From IMG/VR virus record IMGVR_UViG_3300020347_000003, positions 1 to 64,000 of that record: a stretch of 64,000 nt of DNA, one strand, 5' to 3'. The notes under the pieces were generated by a model. The model worked only from the letters and a program-made list of their open reading frames with translations, had not been told where the DNA came from and made no database searches. The first letter of the stretch is position 1; every line of letters begins with the position of its first letter. The position numbers and the translations under genes are program-made. Origin of the DNA: a virus. Positions 38,349 to 46,365 of the stretch are shown piece by piece.

Positions 38349-39017
38349 TTATTCTGTTACGTATTCTTTCGCTAGTGGAAAGATTCGATAAATTGCGATT
38401 GCACAAGCCCGTGCAAGTTCCATATGTTCCTTTTGAGTACCATTATCACTACGTAATTCAATGTAGTGAATCCAAGATCGTATGGTACCATTGACATAGA
38501 GTCGAGACACTGTAAGGCCTTCAGGCAGTACTGATCTGGCCTGTTCTTTTGCGATCCCATTTTCTATTGCCCATTTATAGGCTAGTTTGGCTTCATGAAT
38601 AATACTCAATTGTTTCATCTGCCAATCTTTTTTGAGTTCTGGGTCAGTGGTCGCGACACTATTTTGTCGATTTTTCTCATCTTGTAATCTTGCTTCACGG
38701 ACTACAAAGTCAAGATCCTCGGTGGGATCTGCATAACGCTGACTAAATTCTTGGAAACTAAAACTACGGTGTCGTAATAATTGTCGGGCTATATCACGTG
38801 TAGTTTCAATTTCAAAACATGCAGACGCCATTTCAAATGGTGACCAATGTTTGTGTTTTGCGAGATACCTAAGAAGTTTATCACTTGTTTCAGTATTCAT
38901 CTGGTTGGTTGGGTTTGAAACCCTTGCACAGAATGCTATAAGATCCTGAATATTTTCAAGACCTTCCTGTTTCGTGGCTAGTGTAGGCTGGGAATAGCTG
39001 ATCAACCTTGCTTTCAT
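38349..39017 (-). CDS. thyX: Flavin-dependent thymidylate synthase ThyX (222 aa)
   Basis: Signature RHRSFSFQEFSQRY at 82-95 (RHRxxSxxExSxR), N-terminal VSNPTNQ segment and a later FRLQ-free helix with GLTVSRLYVNGTIRSWIHYI typical of ThyX. It methylates dUMP with methylene-THF and FAD/NADPH. It works with dCMP deaminase (24738) and SHMT (30546). Confidence 0.96.
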   Translation of the reverse strand: MKARLISYSQPTLATKQEGLENIQDLIAFCARVSNPTNQMNTETSDKLLRYLAKHKHWSPFEMASACFEIETTRDIARQLLRHRSFSFQEFSQRYADPTEDLDFVVREARLQDEKNRQNSVATTDPELKKDWQMKQLSIIHEAKLAYKWAIENGIAKEQARSVLPEGLTVSRLYVNGTIRSWIHYIELRSDNGTQKEHMELARACAIAIYRIFPLAKEYVTE

Positions 39018-39020
39018 TAT

Positions 39021-40043
39021 CTAAGTCCTTCTCCATTGTTGTAATTTTAATTTGGCCTCAAGCCCGCTGTAAATGTTATTTTTAATAACACCTTGAACGT
39101 CACTGAAACCTGCCAATATCATCTCGTTTATATCCTTACCTGGCACATTATGTGGCCATATACAAATTTTATATCCCTGTCCTATAAGTTTTTCCATTCG
39201 TTTATGGATTTCCTTATTACGAGGTTCAGCATCAAAAACAAAGACAGCATTTTCTTTCGCATTTTTAAGGGCTGATGTTCCACCATCCGCACCGGCCATT
39301 GCCACGGAATTGCGTAGGAAAAAACTATCAATAGCACCCTCAACCACATAGTACTGTCTAGTAAAATCAACTGTGTCAAGGCCAAAGATCTTAGGTCGGT
39401 CATCGAACATAATAGTAAGATAACGCACTCCCTTGGGATCAAAGCCTCGGGCAGATACACCAAAGACATTGTTGTCTTTGTCTAAAAATGGTATTACCAA
39501 TCGTGGTTCGTCTTTACCTACGTTTTCGAACTTATTTGGGATGATTGAGTTGATCCATCCTTTGAATTTTTGTGCGTAGTAAAGCCGATAGTGCTGATTC
39601 GGAGGAATCTGCCTCTGGTTTATATATCCCTTGACGGCGTGATCCCACTGGAGTTGACTAACTTTTTTAATTGCTTTTAAAGGGTTATTTTTCTTATTGA
39701 ACTTCGGAGCAGCAGTTTTGAATTTGCTGTCGTCAGTGGTTGTCGTGATAGAGTTATTTGCCTTTTTGATGAACTTCTCAGCGACATAATCATTATACAT
39801 CATCTGGTCTTGACCCTTCAGAAAGAAAGGAAACGACATGCTGGCACCACAGTTGTGGCAATAGTAGAGAAGTCCATTGTCTTTTTCTAGGAGCCAACCT
39901 CGAGATTTGGAGCGAGACTTCTGCGAGTCTCCACAGATAGGACATCTGAAATTGATCTTGTACGGGTTGGTCGAACGGATCTTGAAATTTTCCAATCTCG
40001 CCGAAAGAAGCTGGGCATATTGGATATCAACAAAATCTAGCAT
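39021..40043 (-). CDS. 61: DNA primase, T4 gp61-type (340 aa)
   Basis: N-terminal zinc motif CPICGDSQKS...YYCHNCG, then VIPFLDKDNNVFGVSARGFD, YYVVEGAIDSFFLRNSVAMA (TOPRIM-like E), and AVFVFDAEPRNKEIHKRMEK (D-x-D). It primes lagging strands together with the gp41 helicase encoded at 57173. First gene after a perfect promoter; I see no further promoter before about 29.33 kb, so it probably heads a long operon. Confidence 0.92.
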   Translation of the reverse strand: MLDFVDIQYAQLLSARLENFKIRSTNPYKINFRCPICGDSQKSRSKSRGWLLEKDNGLLYYCHNCGASMSFPFFLKGQDQMMYNDYVAEKFIKKANNSITTTTDDSKFKTAAPKFNKKNNPLKAIKKVSQLQWDHAVKGYINQRQIPPNQHYRLYYAQKFKGWINSIIPNKFENVGKDEPRLVIPFLDKDNNVFGVSARGFDPKGVRYLTIMFDDRPKIFGLDTVDFTRQYYVVEGAIDSFFLRNSVAMAGADGGTSALKNAKENAVFVFDAEPRNKEIHKRMEKLIGQGYKICIWPHNVPGKDINEMILAGFSDVQGVIKNNIYSGLEAKLKLQQWRRT

Positions 40044-40077
40044 AATCTAAAGCCTATAAGGTTTAATTCATAGAGCC

Positions 40078-40106
40078 ATTATAATACAAACTCATATGAT
40101 TGTCAA
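40078..40106 (-). promoter_or_regulatory. sigma70 promoter (TTGACA-17-TATAAT, perfect)
   Basis: -35 at 40101-40106, -10 at 40078-40083, spacer 17. Drives primase and, as far as can be seen, the whole nrd/hemA/glyA/cytochrome operon. Confidence 0.93.
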
Positions 40107-40111
40107 CCGAT

Positions 40112-40585
40112 TTATACAATAAATCTCTCTAAGCCGATGAATGCAACAGCAGCACCCAGACCCATCATGTAATACTTCCAGTTCTCAAGTGCTCTTAGCC
40201 GGTCACCCTGATCATCCATTGTGTCAGTGACTTCTTTGGCTACCTTATCAATCTTATCAAGTATTACTGAATCATGCTTTGAGCGATTCTTGGCATTGTG
40301 GTCTGCCAGTCGTTTGTGATCTTCACGAGAAGAGTCTCGGTACTCATCAAGTTTTTTGTGTACTGCTACCACACGAAATTCATCCTCTTTTCGATGACTT
40401 TCGATACGATCCTCAAGATCGTCTAATCTTTCGCCTGCTATTCTGAGGACTTCTTCTTGCACTGCTGTCATTTTAGAGACGTCAACCAGGGACTCCATGC
40501 TGCTCTCAACGCGTGAAAAGAATTTCTCAATCTGCTTAATGTCTTTTTTAATGAGTGCGATATCTGTGTTTATATCGTCTGCCAC
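40112..40585 (-). CDS. Coiled-coil protein with C-terminal anchor, GTG start (157 aa)
   Basis: Long charged coiled coil (LDDLEDRIESHRKEDEFRVV, EDHKRLADHNAKNRSKHDSV) ending in a hydrophobic helix (YYMMGLGAAVAFIGLERFIV). Similar to uncharacterised marine T4-like proteins. Start GTG at 40583-40585 with AGAGG upstream. Tail-anchored topology fits a membrane-associated host-takeover or lysis-control role. Confidence 0.65.
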   Translation of the reverse strand: MADDINTDIALIKKDIKQIEKFFSRVESSMESLVDVSKMTAVQEEVLRIAGERLDDLEDRIESHRKEDEFRVVAVHKKLDEYRDSSREDHKRLADHNAKNRSKHDSVILDKIDKVAKEVTDTMDDQGDRLRALENWKYYMMGLGAAVAFIGLERFIV

Positions 40586-40664
40586 ACTAATACCTCTTAA
40601 GTATGCCTTGCAGCTAAGTCTGCATTGCCAACTATTTATTAGGATAATGTTTTGAGATGATAGA

Positions 40665-40693
40665 ATTATAACACTTTAGCCGAGTAATGTCAA
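40665..40693 (-). promoter_or_regulatory. sigma70 promoter (TTGACA-17-TATAAT, perfect)
   Basis: -35 at 40688-40693, -10 at 40665-40670, 17-bp spacer. Drives the coiled-coil gene. Confidence 0.92.
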
Positions 40694-41446
40694 CTATTTT
40701 TTAGGAGTGAGATATATCATAAATTCTGGTGGGAGTTTGCCGTATCGATCTTGAATGTTATCGGCCAGTGCAAAGCCATCATTCCAAATGTCTTCTCTGA
40801 TACTGGAGAATTGGAATTGAACACGACCCTCATCCCAATACTTTTTCAAAAACTCATCACGAAATCTTACAAATTCATTTGAGCCAGATCCACCAAAACT
40901 ATCTGTGTGTCTTCTATGTATCTCTAAAGCGATAAAATTCACATTCTCGTAAATCCAGTCTAAATTTTCTTTGGTGAGGATATCATATTCCCCACCTTCG
41001 CAATCTATTTTTAAATAATCGATGTGGTCAATATTATAGTAATCAATGAATTCTGCAAATGTGAGCTTTTGATATTCTCCAGCTTCTTGTTCATCATAGA
41101 TGTAATTGATATGATCAGCTTGATTCATGATTGCTGCGTGAACTGGTACGATGGGTGATTCCTTTGCGTTAATCACATAATCGCTCACATTCTTCATAGC
41201 TGTCTCTAGTAGACCCCTATTAGGTTCTACCATGTAAACTTTACGGGCTCCACTATCAAGAGCCAACGCAGTAAACATACCAATACACGAGCCTATATCA
41301 ACACACACATCGCCCGGTTTTATCTTGTGAAACCACTCGTACGTGTTATCCCAAAAGAATTCTTTGCGCATATTGGCGACATGGTCCATACAAAGAGAAC
41401 CAGTATCCATATTTTTGTGAAGTGCATGGCGATTCACATAATCCAT
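40694..41446 (-). CDS. FkbM-family methyltransferase (250 aa)
   Basis: CVDIGSCIGMFTALALDSGA is the SAM loop, followed by VYMVEPNRGLLETAMKNV and the FkbM-type HIDYLKIDCEGGEYDILTK. FkbM enzymes methylate hydroxyls, often on sugars. It is placed between early and late genes; substrate unknown. Confidence 0.9.
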   Translation of the reverse strand: MDYVNRHALHKNMDTGSLCMDHVANMRKEFFWDNTYEWFHKIKPGDVCVDIGSCIGMFTALALDSGARKVYMVEPNRGLLETAMKNVSDYVINAKESPIVPVHAAIMNQADHINYIYDEQEAGEYQKLTFAEFIDYYNIDHIDYLKIDCEGGEYDILTKENLDWIYENVNFIALEIHRRHTDSFGGSGSNEFVRFRDEFLKKYWDEGRVQFQFSSIREDIWNDGFALADNIQDRYGKLPPEFMIYLTPKK

Positions 41447-41464
41447 AATATAAAAACCAAGTTG

Positions 41465-42028
41465 TTACGGTGTGGGTGTTTCTTCTTGCTCTTCTTCGGC
41501 TTTGGGTTTCTTGACTGTGACCTCTTTATAGTACACAATCACCTCACCAAGTTCACGAATGTATCGACGAAGCTCTTGAACGTTACCAGACATCAATTCA
41601 TAATCTTTAATTGTAGATGCAATAAAGAGGACATCGCCTCCAGTAGCAACTTTAATATCTGACATGAATTTATCTAGGTAAGTATATCCGGCGGGCCAGT
41701 TTGGATTTTCTTTATCTTCCTGAGCACAGACCTTAGGTCTACGCGTCTTAGGTGTGCCATCTTCGTTGAGTTCTGGCTCACCTGTCTCATCTAATCGAGG
41801 TACCTGTTTACAAAGATTAGGTACCACGGCTTCTGAGACTACATACCACTGTGGACTCTCCAAACTGAGTGGTCGTGGCATTGTTGGCTGAATGATTTCA
41901 ATCTCTACGGGCTTTGATACGACCTGAATTACCTTCTCTGGTTCTGCACCAATTCCCCACTTACCAAGAACTGAACAACCACTAATCAGGCTTATAGTCA
42001 TTAAGATCAGCAATGTTCTTGCTATCAT
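41465..42028 (-). CDS. Lipoprotein, probable outer-membrane spanin (187 aa)
   Basis: Lipobox LISGCS with the modified Cys at 18, followed by a periplasmic Pro/Glu-rich region and a helical part. It overlaps the preceding inner-membrane coiled-coil gene by 47 nt in another frame, the embedded layout of Rz/Rz1 spanin pairs. Longer than most o-spanins, so the assignment rests on arrangement and the nearby lysozyme. Confidence 0.65.
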   Translation of the reverse strand: MIARTLLILMTISLISGCSVLGKWGIGAEPEKVIQVVSKPVEIEIIQPTMPRPLSLESPQWYVVSEAVVPNLCKQVPRLDETGEPELNEDGTPKTRRPKVCAQEDKENPNWPAGYTYLDKFMSDIKVATGGDVLFIASTIKDYELMSGNVQELRRYIRELGEVIVYYKEVTVKKPKAEEEQEETPTP

Positions 42029-42383
42029 TCTCTATCTCCTCAAAAATCTTTTTTGTCGCTTTATTGGTTCGATTCGTTATCAGACCTGGCTTGGCAAGAG
42101 CAAGTTTATCCAGATTGTGACGAGCAAAGATTGCCATATAACGATCTTTCTCTGCATTGATTTCAGAATTCTTTTGCGACAGGTTTGTAAGGGCTGCAGC
42201 TTGTGTCTCAAATGCTTCCTTCATGGCACCCATTGCAGCCTTCTGTTCTTCGACTGCGAATTCCATCTTTTCGACATTACCCTTTAGAACTAGATTGTTG
42301 GCCTCGAGGATTTGGTTTTGTTGATAGAACCAACCAGCTGCACCACCCAAAGCCATTATAATTACAAATAATATTTGATACAT
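41982..42383 (-). CDS. Probable inner-membrane spanin (Rz-like, 133 aa)
   Basis: One N-terminal membrane helix (ILFVIIMALGGAAGWFYQQ) and a periplasmic coiled coil (EKMEFAVEEQKAAMGAMKEA). This is the i-spanin plan; with the lipoprotein encoded in the overlapping frame it would fuse the two membranes at lysis. Located three genes downstream of lysozyme. Confidence 0.7.
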   Translation of the reverse strand: MYQILFVIIMALGGAAGWFYQQNQILEANNLVLKGNVEKMEFAVEEQKAAMGAMKEAFETQAAALTNLSQKNSEINAEKDRYMAIFARHNLDKLALAKPGLITNRTNKATKKIFEEIENDSKNIADLNDYKPD

Positions 42384-42685
42384 TACTCTTCCTCAATCCG
42401 ATAATTTAAGCCACCGTTTGCCTTGATGTTAACAGTTTTCTTCTCGGCTGTGACGAAGATGAGTTCTTTCCAAGTAGATTTGACCACCTTAGGCACATGT
42501 TCATAAACAACATCGTCTAGGTTACCAAACTTGGAGTCATACGAGACTGTGACCTTAAACGTAGGCTTTGCAGTCCACCATTTCCATAGCCAGGCTATCG
42601 CTTGAAACGGAGCGGTAGCGATTACTACCAACCCCGTCCAAAACTTCTTAAAGAAAATGTCAACCCAAGGGTATAACTTATTCAT
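42383..42685 (-). CDS. Membrane-associated protein in the lysis region (100 aa)
   Basis: Starts MNKLYPWVDIFFKKFWTGLV; one N-terminal membrane helix (LVVIATAPFQAIAWLWKWW) and a beta-rich tail (FKVTVSYDSKFGNLDDVVYE). The tail could sit in the periplasm. Position between the prohead-core-like gene and the spanins suggests a lysis or envelope role. ATG chosen over an upstream TTG. Confidence 0.6.
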   Translation of the reverse strand: MNKLYPWVDIFFKKFWTGLVVIATAPFQAIAWLWKWWTAKPTFKVTVSYDSKFGNLDDVVYEHVPKVVKSTWKELIFVTAEKKTVNIKANGGLNYRIEEE

Positions 42686-42700
42686 AATCAAAGACCAAAG

Positions 42701-42949
42701 TTACTTCTTCTTTTTGGACTCTTCTTTTTCTTCTTCGTCCTCATCAGACTCGTCTTCAGCTTCATCTTCTTCAGCTTCTTCCTCGTCCTTTTCTTCTTCT
42801 TCCTCGTCGTCCATCTCAGCCTTTACTTTGGCGTTGACTTTCTCTTCAAGGGCAGCAGAGATGCGAGTACGGACTTCCTCTTCGAAAGCCTCTTTCATTT
42901 GGACTGGATTCTCAGCGAGAGCCTCAGCGATAATTTTTTCAACGGACAT
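42701..42949 (-). CDS. Highly acidic protein, gp67-like prohead core candidate (82 aa)
   Basis: N-terminal helix (VEKIIAEALAENPVQMKEAF) then an extreme Glu/Asp tail with a Lys-rich end. Size and composition match the T4 gp67 prohead core protein and its marine counterparts (gp67 is cut and expelled during head maturation). It is preceded by a late box at 42986-42993. Identity is by composition only. Confidence 0.5.
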   Translation of the reverse strand: MSVEKIIAEALAENPVQMKEAFEEEVRTRISAALEEKVNAKVKAEMDDEEEEEKDEEEAEEDEAEDESDEDEEEKEESKKKK

Positions 42950-42985
42950 GATTTTCTCCTTTAGATTTATATTAAACTAACTTAT

Positions 42986-42993
42986 TATTTATA
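42986..42993 (-). promoter_or_regulatory. T4-type late promoter box TATAAATA
   Basis: Exact TATAAATA on the minus strand, overlapping the last codons of the lysozyme gene and 37 nt upstream of the acidic-protein ATG. Confidence 0.75.
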
Positions 42994-43432
42994 CAGCTTC
43001 TAATCTTTCCATGAGTCTATTGGCACGAGGACCAACCTGACGAGCCCAAAGAGAGTCCAATCCTTCTGGAGCTGCACCGGCGTAATCGCCTTCAATAAGC
43101 TTTGCGTTAAAATTCTTAAATTTACTTAGACGTGGTCGTCCAAGATTGAATAACATGTTGACGAGAACCTCTTGTACTTCGCCTGGGAACCCTTCCCAGT
43201 CATCTCCGTATAGAGTAACACACTCATCAATTGCGATGTTAAGGTCACGTTCAAAGCATTCTCGAACTCTTTCTTCAGTAACAGGAGTTCCGACATCTTG
43301 TCCATGCTCTGGGTCGGACTCGAGTACCAAGTGGCCCACTCCGAAAGTAGGATATCCAAGGTGATCTTCGTAGATTTCATAAACGACACCCTCATCTACT
43401 TTTAGTTGTTCAAATACTGATTCTCTATTCAT
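42989..43432 (-). CDS. T4-type lysozyme (GH24, 147 aa)
   Basis: Catalytic set as in T4 lysozyme: E14 (VDEGVVYEIYEDHLGYPTFG), D23 and T29, then VGHL, and a C-terminal helical lobe (FNLGRPRLSKFKNFNAKLIE). Muramidase for host lysis. Without a signal peptide it needs a holin to reach the wall. Neighbours are spanin-like and prohead-core-like genes. Confidence 0.94.
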   Translation of the reverse strand: MNRESVFEQLKVDEGVVYEIYEDHLGYPTFGVGHLVLESDPEHGQDVGTPVTEERVRECFERDLNIAIDECVTLYGDDWEGFPGEVQEVLVNMLFNLGRPRLSKFKNFNAKLIEGDYAGAAPEGLDSLWARQVGPRANRLMERLEAV

Positions 43433-44031
43433 TTTGTTTCCTTTGAGGTTTCTTTGAACGATTTTAACGTTCTCTTCTTGTGTCTCTTTTGTGCTGCCTT
43501 GGACATGTGATTACCATCCATACCAGCAATATTACCACTACCCACGTTATTGGCAGGAGCCTCTTCATCTTTAGGTACACAATTGGGAACCATCTTGTTT
43601 CCCTTTTTCTTCATACCTACTTGCTTATGAGAGTCCCAGCAAGGATCTCCTTCCTCTTCTAACTCTATGTAGTTCAAATACCACTCTTCAAAACCTTCAC
43701 ATGCCAAATTTAAATCTTCGTCGGTATGGCTCTCGTTCAAGACATTTTCGTTTGAGAATGTTTTATATTCTTTGATGAGCCACAATGCAGCTGCATAAGA
43801 CCCAAGACGCGAGGAACCGCCTGGCAGTTTTGCCAAGAGCTTTTTAATATTCAGTATCATCTGGTCAAACACACCAAAGGCCTGTCGTTGAGCCTTTTTG
43901 GTGAATTGTTTACGCTTGATCAGAATATCACCTTTTTCGTCAATAATTCCCTGTTCGAAAGCAGGCCACTTATTGAATGGAGTGACCAGTTTACGAATGA
44001 ATTGAAAGACTAAAAATAAGTCTACGACCAT
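43429..44031 (-). CDS. Conserved marine T4-like protein, virion-associated (200 aa)
   Basis: N-terminal hydrophobic-aromatic stretch (VVDLFLVFQFIRKLVTPFNK), central helices, and a basic C-terminus (MSKAAQKRHKKRTLKSFKET). The segment DSHKQVGMKKKGNKMVPNCV ("...KxGMKKKGxKMVPNCVPK" type) recurs in marine T4-like head proteins. ATGA-coupled to lysozyme. Role inferred as virion-related only. Confidence 0.6.
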   Translation of the reverse strand: MVVDLFLVFQFIRKLVTPFNKWPAFEQGIIDEKGDILIKRKQFTKKAQRQAFGVFDQMILNIKKLLAKLPGGSSRLGSYAAALWLIKEYKTFSNENVLNESHTDEDLNLACEGFEEWYLNYIELEEEGDPCWDSHKQVGMKKKGNKMVPNCVPKDEEAPANNVGSGNIAGMDGNHMSKAAQKRHKKRTLKSFKETSKETK

Positions 44032-44032
44032 G

Positions 44033-44407
44033 TTAGATCCCTATCAGCGTATCTACTATTTTTTGATCAGACGAGATACTATCAGCATTAATGTTAAGTT
44101 CTTCGTACATCACAATCCTTGGCATATAATTAAGGTATACTACAAATGGTTTTAAATATTCATGAAACTCTTTTAGTTTCATAAACAGCATATTCGTAGC
44201 AGCCGGGCCAAACACATTATACAATACAATTAAATGATTAAGAATCAACCTTTCTTTTAACTCATCCTCATGTCTGTAACGACCAAAGAGTTTTCTGAGG
44301 TATTGAAATCGTTTCAAATCCTCTTCGAACTCAGTCATCTCAGTACACTGAGGATTGTCGTAATGCTTCATAGCGTATAGCAGAAAGGTCGATTCTGTCA
44401 AATTCAT
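44033..44407 (-). CDS. Conserved marine T4-like protein (124 aa)
   Basis: Helical protein: MNLTESTFLLYAMKHYDNPQ, KRFQYLRKLFGRYRHEDELK, NHLIVLYNVFGPAATNMLFM. This compact all-helical pattern is common beside virion genes in marine T4-like phages. Function unknown. Confidence 0.65.
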   Translation of the reverse strand: MNLTESTFLLYAMKHYDNPQCTEMTEFEEDLKRFQYLRKLFGRYRHEDELKERLILNHLIVLYNVFGPAATNMLFMKLKEFHEYLKPFVVYLNYMPRIVMYEELNINADSISSDQKIVDTLIGI

Positions 44408-44425
44408 AATAAAGAAAAAAACTTT

Positions 44426-44734
44426 TTAGTCAGCAACGATAGCGTCGTCAGTCACACCTGTAACACCAAGGTCACCAGCATCACCAGCAGATACCTTAAA
44501 TACACAAAGTGGCTCTGCCTTGTGACGGACATTACCATTTTGATCGGTATAAGTGTGATACAAGTTCCAACCGGGTGTATTGAGACCTTTTGCACGGTTA
44601 CCCGCAACTTGTGCCTCAGTTACGTCGACTAATACTGCATTATCAATGTCATTGGACTTATTAGTATTGTTGGCATCATCTTCAAGCCACTTAGGTGCGC
44701 CTGCAAGATTATCCGTTTTTGCCCATGAAGCCAT
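44426..44734 (-). CDS. Small probable structural protein (102 aa)
   Basis: MASWAKTDNLAGAPKWLEDD; the body is Asn/Ala/Val-rich with a Trp-Tyr segment (GWNLYHTYTDQNGNVRHKAE) that looks like an exposed beta domain, followed by an acidic end. Composition is that of a virion decoration-type protein. No family named. Confidence 0.55.
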   Translation of the reverse strand: MASWAKTDNLAGAPKWLEDDANNTNKSNDIDNAVLVDVTEAQVAGNRAKGLNTPGWNLYHTYTDQNGNVRHKAEPLCVFKVSAGDAGDLGVTGVTDDAIVAD

Positions 44735-44772
44735 TGTTATTCTCCTTTATGTACTTGGGTTTGGTTTACTAT

Positions 44773-44964
44773 CTATGATTCTTTTTTGGCCGGAGCCTTC
44801 TTCTTAGGAGCTGCTTTCTTCTTAGGGGCTGCCTTTTTCTTGGGTGCAGCCTTCTTCTTGGGAGCAGGCTTCTCTTGCACAGGAGGTGTCGGAGGAACAA
44901 CAGGTTCCCTAGGATCGTCTGTGCCAAAGCATCGTGCAAACAGTTCTTTCAAAAACGTAATCAT
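44773..44964 (-). CDS. Lys/Ala/Pro repeat protein, histone-H1-like (63 aa)
   Basis: N-terminal 20 residues (MITFLKELFARCFGTDDPRE) then a tail of KKKAAP units, like the C-terminal tails of histone H1/Hc1-type DNA-binding proteins. It could condense DNA or bind nucleoid or capsid DNA. The repeat lies at 44795-44866. Found in the virion-gene region. Confidence 0.7.
   Translation of the reverse strand: MITFLKELFARCFGTDDPREPVVPPTPPVQEKPAPKKKAAPKKKAAPKKKAAPKKKAPAKKES
44795..44866 (-). repeat. Four tandem 18-bp units encoding the KKKAAP repeat
   Basis: Units start at 44795, 44813, 44831 and 44849, each 18 bp with scattered third-base changes. Unit number is probably variable between relatives. Confidence 0.8.
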
Positions 44965-44975
44965 AATGTAACTCC

Positions 44976-45686
44976 TTAGTATTTTTTACTAGCGCGAATT
45001 TCCTTGCCCATCTTTTTGATCTTACTAGCGGACACGGTACCACATGAATCTTCGTCGACCAAATCAGCATCTTCGACTTTATATTCTTTACCGGCGAACA
45101 TGAATTTTTCATCGCCCTTTTCTTTTGCCATCTTAGCAGCATACATGAATTGCTTCTTGTCTTCTTTCTTGACAGCCTTAGAGATTGCAGCTCTGCGCTT
45201 CTTTAGATACTTATCTGAAGAATCTACATCACCGTCATTGTCGACATCATCGTCTTCTTTGCCTACGGGATCTAATGCTTCTTTCATGCCCATGCCTTTC
45301 TTTAGCGCTGCAAGCAGATCGTCGAGTTTCATTTTCTTATTAGTGAGTGCTTTAGATACAACAGTTTTTCCATTATGAACAAGATCGGCACCATCAAAGT
45401 CAATTGAATTTTTGTGCATTTCGCCTGATTTTATACCGACCTCACCTGTAAGCCATCTCGTAATAAGAACCTTTCCACCGGGCATCTGCGCGGCCTTAGT
45501 GACCAAATCAGATCCCTTAAGATTAGCTTTTGCTTCAGCCATATGATAACCTTTGTCATCACAGTGATCACAGCCTTTGCCTTCACACTTGGGACACTCT
45601 ACCTTTTCACCTTCATCTTCAACGGTTACCTTTTTGCCTTCAAGAAGGTCTAGTACCATTTCATCGATTCTATCTTTAAACGACAT
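44976..45686 (-). CDS. Virion-related protein with zinc-like and EF-hand-like motifs (236 aa)
   Basis: A DnaJ-like CxxCxGxGCxxC cluster (ECPKCEGKGCDHCDDKGY, 30-47), a beta domain (PGGKVLITRWLTGEVG), an EF-hand-like loop with Asp at positions 1, 3, 5, 7, 9 and 12 (DVDNDGDVDSSD) near 152-163, and a basic Lys-rich C-terminus. Such mixed proteins occur in marine T4-like head gene clusters. Calcium or zinc binding is predicted, not shown. Confidence 0.6.
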   Translation of the reverse strand: MSFKDRIDEMVLDLLEGKKVTVEDEGEKVECPKCEGKGCDHCDDKGYHMAEAKANLKGSDLVTKAAQMPGGKVLITRWLTGEVGIKSGEMHKNSIDFDGADLVHNGKTVVSKALTNKKMKLDDLLAALKKGMGMKEALDPVGKEDDDVDNDGDVDSSDKYLKKRRAAISKAVKKEDKKQFMYAAKMAKEKGDEKFMFAGKEYKVEDADLVDEDSCGTVSASKIKKMGKEIRASKKY

Positions 45687-45716
45687 TTTTTATCTCCGTA
45701 AGATCTTTGTTTGAGT

Positions 45717-46004
45717 TTATTTATCTATTGGCGTGATTCGAATAACGAGATCATCGACACCTTTTATAATTCTATGGTACTCACCAGGATCTATTCTAAA
45801 TTTCTGACCTGGTACCAGTAACCAGGGTAAGGCATTTTGCCATTGGAATTGCCAACCATTACCTCGCATTACTTCAATTTCACGATATTCTTTGTCTCGA
45901 TGCCAGACGTAATGAGAATCCTCTGCATCAACACTAAATCTTCTAAAATTGTATTTGTCAACCCGTTCATCAAAGTACGGTTTACCAGAAGTAGTTTCCA
46001 CCAC
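45717..46004 (-). CDS. Cupin-like small protein, GTG start (95 aa)
   Basis: DSHYVWHRDKEYREIEVMRG, GWQFQWQNALPWLLVPGQ and DPGEYHRIIKGVDDL form a small beta-barrel pattern of the cupin type with two His. Similar proteins are known in marine T4-like phages. Start GTG at 46002-46004, inside the previous gene's end. Role unknown. Confidence 0.6.
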   Translation of the reverse strand: MVETTSGKPYFDERVDKYNFRRFSVDAEDSHYVWHRDKEYREIEVMRGNGWQFQWQNALPWLLVPGQKFRIDPGEYHRIIKGVDDLVIRITPIDK

Positions 46005-46365
46005 CTTTCAACCCCAAATCACTAGCATATTTCGGTAATCGGCAGGCCCAATAGCCGGGCGTCATCTTATCCGATTTCGTATCACAACTGTGTCTTGCAG
46101 CAAATGATGCAGCTGCACCTTTATCATTTATCTTAGAGGTAAGACCACCTTTCTCATCACCAAATTCAATCTTTTTAATATTTCCGGTTTTGGGATTCTT
46201 TACATAAACCACATATTTCTTTTTACCGGAGCTACGCTTTGGTGAATTTAATTCTGGTTCTTTCTCTTCCTGAAATTCAATCATCGGTCGCTCGAGCGGA
46301 ACAGTGATGCCCTCATAGAGACCAAACTCTGTCTTTAAACCCGAGTGTTCGCCGAATGATTTCAT
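45982..46365 (-). CDS. DUF5872-like protein (127 aa)
   Basis: The C-terminal two thirds match the pattern KKKYVVYVKNPKTGNIKKIE, FGDEKGGLTSKIND and AARHSCDTKSDKMTPGYWACRL, as in the DUF5872 domain found in phage virion and head proteins. The N-terminal part is a linker. Chained by ATGA with its neighbours (46362-46790). Role probably virion assembly. Confidence 0.75.
   Translation of the reverse strand: MKSFGEHSGLKTEFGLYEGITVPLERPMIEFQEEKEPELNSPKRSSGKKKYVVYVKNPKTGNIKKIEFGDEKGGLTSKINDKGAAASFAARHSCDTKSDKMTPGYWACRLPKYASDLGLKGGGNYFW

Noticed and set aside
42650-42668. TTGACA on the minus strand at 42658-42663
   Set aside because: No -10-like hexamer at 16-18 bp.
42657-42980. Plus-strand 107-aa Ser-rich frame
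   Set aside because: It is the complement of the acidic gene at 42701-42949 (Glu/Asp codons read as Ser/Phe). No promoter or ribosome-binding site.
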